Assembly (NCBI RefSeq): GCF_900114995.1
Contig: NZ_FOUX01000007.1
Location: 424,666-488,665, forward strand
DNA length: 64,000 nt
Source of the DNA: Chitinophaga sp. YR627
GTDB taxonomy: Bacteria; Bacteroidota; Bacteroidia; Chitinophagales; Chitinophagaceae
Direction: 5' to 3'
Shown in pieces: positions 59,601-64,000 of this stretch (position 1 is its first letter; each line of letters opens with the position of its first letter). The notes under the pieces are model-generated. The model searched no databases and had not been told where the DNA came from. It saw nothing but the letters and a program-made list of their open reading frames with translations. Made by a program: the position numbers and the translations under genes.

Positions 59601-62600
59601 ACCGTGATCACCGTAGGGCAGGATATTCCGGCTGCGCAGCTGGGTAATATCACCTTTATACCTACTGCTAACTGGTCAGGCACATCAGGATTTGACTGGA
59701 GAGCTTATGATGGTACTTCCTTCTCAGCGGGTACTTCTCATGTGACGATCAATATTCAGCCGGTAAATGATGCACCACAGATCACTACGCCAACCAGTAT
59801 CGCGGTGACGGAAGATATTCCTGCATCGCTGAAGGATATTTCCTTCTCAGATATTGATGCGGGAACAGGTATTGTGACTGTTACCTTCTCTGTGCCTAAC
59901 GGGACACTGAATGCAACATCCGGTGCGGGTGTGACCGTGAGCGGCACGCCGGCAGCATTGATATTAACAGGTTCGATCGCTGATATTAATGCGTTCCTGG
60001 TAGCGAACAGGGTTACCTATTCTTCTACACAGAATCCGCCGCCAACGGTACTACTCACAGTAAATATTTCCGATAATGGTAATACCGGTGCAGGTGGCGC
60101 ACAACAGGCGACAGCTACCGTACCATTGGGTATTACAGCTGTGAATGATGCGCCAACAGGTACAGGAGATACGCGTACGACATTGGAAGATACGCCGGTA
60201 AATGGTGCGGTTACAGGAAATGATGTGGATGGCGATGCGCTGACTTATACCTTAGGTACAGGTCCGGTGAGCGGAACCGCGACTGTCAATGCGGTAACCG
60301 GAGCTTATACTTATACACCGAATCTTAATTTTAATGGTACGGATGCGTTTACTGTTGTGATCAGTGATGGTCATGGCGGTTCAGTAACCGTGACGGTGAA
60401 TATTACTGTTACGGCTGTTAACGATGCTCCAACTGGCACAGGTGATACACGTACAACCCTGGAAGATACGCCGGTAAATGGTGCGGTATCAGGTGCGGAT
60501 GTTGATGGGGATGCACTGACCTATACCTTGGGTACAGGTCCGGTGAGCGGAACAGCAACTGTTAATGCAACGACGGGTGCTTATACTTATACACCGAATC
60601 CTAATTTTAATGGTACGGATGCCTTTACTATTGTGATTAGTGATGGTAATGGAGGTTCAGTAACTGTTACGGTGAATATTACGGTTACTGCTGTAAATGA
60701 TGTGCCGACTGGTACAGGTGATACACGTACTACGCTGGAAGATACTCCTGTAAATGGTGCTGTATCTGGTGCGGATGTTGATGGTGATGCGCTGACTTAT
60801 ACCTTAGGTACAGGTCCGGTAAGCGGAACAGCGACTGTCAATGCGACAACCGGTGCTTATACTTATACACCAAATCCTAATTTTAATGGTACGGATGCGT
60901 TTACTGTAGTGATTAATGATGGTAATGGTGGTTCAGTAACTGTTACAGTGAATATTACCGTTACAGCTGTGAATGATGCGCCGACAGGCACAGGTGATAC
61001 ACAGACTACCCTGGAAGATACGCCGGTAAATGGTGCGGTATCAGGTGCTGATGTTGATGGCGATGCGCTGACTTATACATTAGGTACAGGTCCGGTAAGC
61101 GGAACCGCAACTGTTAATGCAACGACTGGTGCTTATACTTATACACCGAATCCTAATTTTAATGGTACGGATGTCTTTACTGTAGTGATCAGTGATGGTA
61201 ATGGTGGTTCAGTAACCGTGACAGTAAATATTACAGTTACAGCTGTAAACGATGCGCCGACAGGCACAGGTGATACACAGACTACCCTGGAGGATACGCC
61301 AGTAAATGGAGCTGTATCAGGTGCAGATGTTGATGGCGATGCGCTGACTTATACCTTAGGTACAGGTCCGGTAAGCGGAACAGCGACTGTCAATGCAACG
61401 ACGGGTGCTTATACTTATACGCCGAACCCTGATTTTAATGGTACGGATGTCTTTACTGTAGTGATCAGTGATGGTAATGGTGGTTCAGTAACTGTGACGG
61501 TGAATATTACTGTTACCGCTGTAAACGATGCACCGACAGGCACAGGAGATACACAGACTACCCTGGAAGATACGCCGGTAAATGGTGCGGTATCAGGTGC
61601 TGATGTTGATGGTGATGCGCTGACTTATACATTGGGTACAGGTCCGGTAAGCGGAACCGCGATTGTCAATGCAACGACTGGTGCTTATACTTATACACCG
61701 AATCCTAATTTTAATGGTACGGATGTCTTTACTGTAGTGATCAGTGATGGTAATGGTGGTTCAGTAACCGTGACAGTAAATATTACAGTTACAGCTGTAA
61801 ACGATGCGCCGACAGGCACAGGTGATACACAGACTACCCTGGAGGATACGCCAGTAAATGGAGCGGTATCAGGTGCAGATGTTGATGGCGATGCGCTGAC
61901 TTATACCTTAGGTACAGGTCCGGTAAGCGGAACAGCGACTGTCAATGCAACGACGGGTGCTTATACTTATACGCCGAACCCTGATTTTAATGGTACGGAT
62001 GTCTTTACTGTAGTGATCAGTGATGGTAATGGTGGTTCAGTAACTGTTACAGTGAATATTACAGTTACAGCTGTAAATGATGCGCCGACAGGTACAGGAG
62101 ATACACAGACTACCCTGGAAGATACGCCGGTAAATGGTGCTGTATCTGGTGCAGATGTTGATGGCGATGCGCTGACTTATACCTTAGGTACAGGTCCGGT
62201 GAGTGGAACAGCAACTGTTAATGCAACGACGGGTGCTTACACTTATACGCCGAATCCTGATTTTAATGGTACGGATGCGTTTACTGTTGTTATCAGTGAT
62301 GGTAATGGTGGTTCAGTAACTGTGACAGTGAACATTACGATTACAGCTGTGAATGATGTTCCAACCGGTACCGGCGATACGCAGACTACCCTGGAAGATA
62401 CGCCGGTAAATGGCGCAGTATCAGGTGCAGATGCTGATGGCGATGCGTTGACTTATACCTTAGGTACAGGTCCGTTAAACGGATCCGCGACTGTTAATGC
62501 GACAACAGGAGCTTATACTTATACGCCGAACCCAGACTATAATGGTCCGGATAGCTTTACAATAATTATCAGTGATGGTAATGGCGGTTCAGTAACCGTG

Positions 62601-64000
62601 ACGGTGAATATTACGGTGACTGCTGTGAATGATGCGCCGACTGGTACAGGTGATACACAGACTACCCTGGAAGATACGCCGGTAAATGGAGCAGTATCAG
62701 GTGCTGATGTGGATGGTGATGCGCTGACTTATACCTTAGGTACAGGTCCGGTAAGCGGAACAGCGACTGTCAATGCAACGACCGGAGCTTATACTTATAC
62801 GCCGAATCCTGATTTCAATGGTACAGATGCCTTTACTGTAGTGATTAGTGATGGTAATGGTGGTTCAGTAACTGTTACAGTAAATATTACGGTTACAGCC
62901 GTAAATGATGTCCCAACAGGTACAGGAGATACACAGACTACTCTGGAAGATACACCAGTAAATGGTGCTGTATCAGGTGCAGATGCTGATGGCGATGCGT
63001 TGACTTATACCTTAGGTACAGGTCCGTTAAACGGATCCGCGACTGTTAATGCGACAACAGGAGCTTATACTTATACGCCGAACCCAGACTATAATGGTCC
63101 GGATAGCTTTACAATAATTATCAGTGATGGTAATGGTGGTTCAGTAACTGTGACGGTGAATATTACGGTGACTGCTGTAAATGATGCGCCGACTGGTACA
63201 GGAGATACACAGACTACCCTGGAAGATACGCCGGTAAATGGAGCAGTATCAGGTGCTGATGTGGATGGCGATGCGCTGACTTATACCTTAGGTACAGGTC
63301 CGGTAAGTGGAACAGCAACTGTTAATGCAACGACGGGTGCTTACACTTATACGCCGAACCCTGATTTTAATGGTACGGATGTCTTTACTGTAGTGATCAG
63401 TGATGGTAATGGTGGTACGGTTACTGTGACAGTAAATATTACTGTTACAGCCGTAAATGATGTGCCAACAGGTACAGGAGATACGCAGACTACTTTGGAA
63501 GATACGCCGGTAAATGGAACAGTATCTGGAGCAGATGCGGATGGTGATGCGTTGACTTATACATTGGGTACGGGTCCGTTAAGCGGAACAGCGACTGTCA
63601 ATGCAACAACAGGTGCTTACACTTATACACCGAACCCTGATTTTAATGGTACGGATGTCTTTACTGTAGTGATTAGTGATGGTAATGGTGGTTCAGTAAC
63701 CGTGACAGTAAATATTACGGTGACTGCTGTGAATGATGCGCCGACAGGCACAGGAGATACACAGACTACCCTGGAGGACACGCCAGTAAATGGCGCGGTA
63801 TCTGGTGCAGATGTGGATGGTGATCCGCTGACTTATACCTTAGGTACAGGTCCGGTGAGTGGAACAGCGACTGTTAATGCAACGACGGGTGCTTACACTT
63901 ATACGCCGAACCCTGATTTTAATGGTACGGATGTCTTTACTGTAGTGATCAGTGATGGTAATGGTGGTACGGTTACTGTGACAGTAAATATTACTGTTAC
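56697..64000 (+). CDS. Giant secreted tandem-repeat protein (cadherin-like/tandem-95), 3' end outside window
   Basis: The frame from ATG 56697 stays open to the window edge: at least 2434 residues and no stop. Signal peptide MKTRIVNVLSSLVLIFCSMVTFGQ. Residues ~25-790 hold beta-rich domains with repeated IPAGT/IPPGT-type openings (FTIPAGTRSITVYI, FNIPPGTNAIYF) and a CARDB-like part around NVCNPGAGNSSGGMPVSFYHGD. Residues ~793-913 are a choice-of-anchor D-type domain (FNISNVGTGIINLTG). Residues ~914-1147 are two cadherin-like domains. From residue 1148 run at least 14 identical-length 92-residue units. It is likely a surface-displayed or gliding-secreted adhesin; the C-terminal sorting signal is not in the window. 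Confidence 0.88.
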   Translation, partial: MKTRIVNVLSSLVLIFCSMVTFGQMPFSPCNPSGGKKGDILGIETRYRAPGGASPVFTIPAGTRSITVYISSETGLTTIADNPQGDEDFMTVNAIIDLTSNTSSGYVNFARNTFVDGSGTNLYGWLKAPLGAYIPNASKVGDATPNLNNVNFTVSGNTLTITESANTIHSSYYVEYVSPYNNSINPLDPQVRALLHGTGTASTDLTIPIPTGANLICISGKGTNSSAVDLNTAAGTEEGYSNLRVTIDVDAGLTDGFVTLANGGSVDRRSTYVINNLASSSTMNFLSSAAITGDYTSKLTSAGAVGVYNPQIYVSGTNLVIRRDANYARDFDDAYVVEFYHRVGQGMSAEFINSDIQPIPKGVSATTGISRTFNIPPGTNAIYFNETGNACNTDRESNENSIAAYAYIDLNTETATGYFYQQVGLDGVNRRDDNFAFKGLALNGSSARAHASTVGFKGPNAYDIVFTLSADKTQLTVTNRTGLANPDYQFLLSMDYYGARPDVAFDASSITLAKGPSCNVIRATFNVCNPGAGNSSGGMPVSFYHGDPTTDPTAVLLYTGAFGSGLLEGECKVFTYDIPMNGFDDLNVPMTIVINDNGSFVAGGVGTAVGTPFTLASLVNQSSTYKECNYDNNLITRVLNVNNCPVPNLDADNSSGAVGRYNYLNYFNAGTPGGVKINDADLAVVDPGGTTIASATITLTNRLDGAAESIFINGTLPAGITATGSGTGSIVLSGVASQAAYVAAMRMIEYQNSNPSPNTTNRIITTVLNDGLETGPASTTTIVILTDPRINVSGNGTTIADNSTTVNATDWTDFGNTISASVTRTFNISNVGTGIINLTGTPAVSIASGDAGFTISTQPGVTSLPAAQNTSFVVNFNPAAHAVGVYTAVIRIVNNDTNTDRADFTFTVSITVNGLPTVTNFTVNGTEDNTLAFTAANFTSNYNDPDGSPLSSIRITSLPLNGSFRLNGTVITVGQDIPAAQLGNITFIPTANWSGTSGFDWRAYDGTSFSAGTSHVTINIQPVNDAPQITTPTSIAVTEDIPASLKDISFSDIDAGTGIVTVTFSVPNGTLNATSGAGVTVSGTPAALILTGSIADINAFLVANRVTYSSTQNPPPTVLLTVNISDNGNTGAGGAQQATATVPLGITAVNDAPTGTGDTRTTLEDTPVNGAVTGNDVDGDALTYTLGTGPVSGTATVNAVTGAYTYTPNLNFNGTDAFTVVISDGHGGSVTVTVNITVTAVNDAPTGTGDTRTTLEDTPVNGAVSGADVDGDALTYTLGTGPVSGTATVNATTGAYTYTPNPNFNGTDAFTIVISDGNGGSVTVTVNITVTAVNDVPTGTGDTRTTLEDTPVNGAVSGADVDGDALTYTLGTGPVSGTATVNATTGAYTYTPNPNFNGTDAFTVVINDGNGGSVTVTVNITVTAVNDAPTGTGDTQTTLEDTPVNGAVSGADVDGDALTYTLGTGPVSGTATVNATTGAYTYTPNPNFNGTDVFTVVISDGNGGSVTVTVNITVTAVNDAPTGTGDTQTTLEDTPVNGAVSGADVDGDALTYTLGTGPVSGTATVNATTGAYTYTPNPDFNGTDVFTVVISDGNGGSVTVTVNITVTAVNDAPTGTGDTQTTLEDTPVNGAVSGADVDGDALTYTLGTGPVSGTAIVNATTGAYTYTPNPNFNGTDVFTVVISDGNGGSVTVTVNITVTAVNDAPTGTGDTQTTLEDTPVNGAVSGADVDGDALTYTLGTGPVSGTATVNATTGAYTYTPNPDFNGTDVFTVVISDGNGGSVTVTVNITVTAVNDAPTGTGDTQTTLEDTPVNGAVSGADVDGDALTYTLGTGPVSGTATVNATTGAYTYTPNPDFNGTDAFTVVISDGNGGSVTVTVNITITAVNDVPTGTGDTQTTLEDTPVNGAVSGADADGDALTYTLGTGPLNGSATVNATTGAYTYTPNPDYNGPDSFTIIISDGNGGSVTVTVNITVTAVNDAPTGTGDTQTTLEDTPVNGAVSGADVDGDALTYTLGTGPVSGTATVNATTGAYTYTPNPDFNGTDAFTVVISDGNGGSVTVTVNITVTAVNDVPTGTGDTQTTLEDTPVNGAVSGADADGDALTYTLGTGPLNGSATVNATTGAYTYTPNPDYNGPDSFTIIISDGNGGSVTVTVNITVTAVNDAPTGTGDTQTTLEDTPVNGAVSGADVDGDALTYTLGTGPVSGTATVNATTGAYTYTPNPDFNGTDVFTVVISDGNGGTVTVTVNITVTAVNDVPTGTGDTQTTLEDTPVNGTVSGADADGDALTYTLGTGPLSGTATVNATTGAYTYTPNPDFNGTDVFTVVISDGNGGSVTVTVNITVTAVNDAPTGTGDTQTTLEDTPVNGAVSGADVDGDPLTYTLGTGPVSGTATVNATTGAYTYTPNPDFNGTDVFTVVISDGNGGTVTVTVNITV
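60138..64000 (+). repeat. Tandem array of 276-bp coding repeats, 14 copies in window
   Basis: Unit starts are exactly 276 bp apart (60138, 60414, 60690 and so on to 63726). Each unit encodes AVNDxPTGTGD, then TLEDTPVNGAVSGAD, DGDALTYTLGTGP, TGAYTYTPNP and SDGNGGSVTVTVNITVT, a tandem-95/Big_9-like bacterial cadherin fold with acidic loops that could bind calcium. The first unit is the most divergent. The window ends one base before the end of unit 14, so the true copy number is unknown. Pairs of units repeat as 552-bp blocks. Confidence 0.95.

Noticed and set aside
60138..64000. CRISPR-like periodic repeats
   Set aside because: The period is 276 bp with no unique spacers, the whole array is one reading frame, and no cas genes are present.
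1..64000. Insertion sequences, prophage or integrative element
   Set aside because: No transposase, integrase, tRNA attachment site or phage structural gene was recognised; repeats found lack mobility genes.

Overview
The window looks like a chromosomal segment of a soil-type Bacteroidota, most likely Chitinophagaceae (Chitinophaga-like). The reasons are: SusC/SusD pairs, a hybrid two-component regulator, a GldA/GldG-type ABC system, many AraC regulators, lipoproteins with short lipoboxes, and several -7 elements of the Bacteroidota form TAnnTTTG. Genus is inference; Bacteroidota is well supported. No rRNA, tRNA, CRISPR array, transposase or phage gene was recognised.

Layout. 1-1806: end of a SusD gene and its lipoprotein partner, a metallopeptidase relative that has lost its HExxH motif. 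1945-10736: one co-directional block with an ABC ATPase, a permease fused to a GldG-like region, two overlapping MutS-like ATPases and a large M16 zinc protease. 11070-18721: a TPR protein, a VOC protein, AraC and SDR genes, two Crp/Fnr-type regulators, RidA, an alpha/beta hydrolase and an orphan protein. The orphan is preceded by a 454-nt non-coding region with a 30-bp perfect inverted repeat and 21-bp tandem repeats.

18756-36957 is a beta-mannan utilisation locus. One arm (minus) encodes GH130 mannosylglucose phosphorylase, a GPH-type sugar symporter and an AGE-family 2-epimerase. The divergent arm encodes SusC, SusD, a surface lipoprotein, a GH26 mannanase lipoprotein and a predicted outer-membrane barrel. 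A convergent minus-strand arm holds the hybrid two-component regulator, a DUF5060/GH5-like hydrolase and a lipoprotein. Together they support surface cleavage of mannan, import through SusCD, cytoplasmic epimerisation of mannobiose to mannosylglucose, and phosphorolysis to mannose-1-phosphate and glucose.

37206-46708 carries AraC/SDR pairs, OmpW, a LytS/LytTR-type two-component pair, a cupin and membrane or secreted proteins of unknown function. 46860-56287 has katG, a DUF6263-like protein, a YdeI family protein, a lipoprotein with a duplicated domain, a module of MauE/DoxX membrane protein, propeller-like protein and small secreted Cys protein, a DUF2071 protein, and an SRAP (YedK/HMCES) gene with an unknown partner. 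56697-64000 is one open reading frame that leaves the window: a giant secreted protein ending in at least 14 tandem 92-residue (276-bp) repeats with a 552-bp higher-order period.

The mannan pathway is known biology in Bacteroides. The least explained items are the twin MutS-like ATPases, the MauE-propeller-small Cys protein module, the barrel gene coupled to the mannanase, the hairpin/tandem-repeat region at 17.6-17.85 kb, and the homogenised repeat array.
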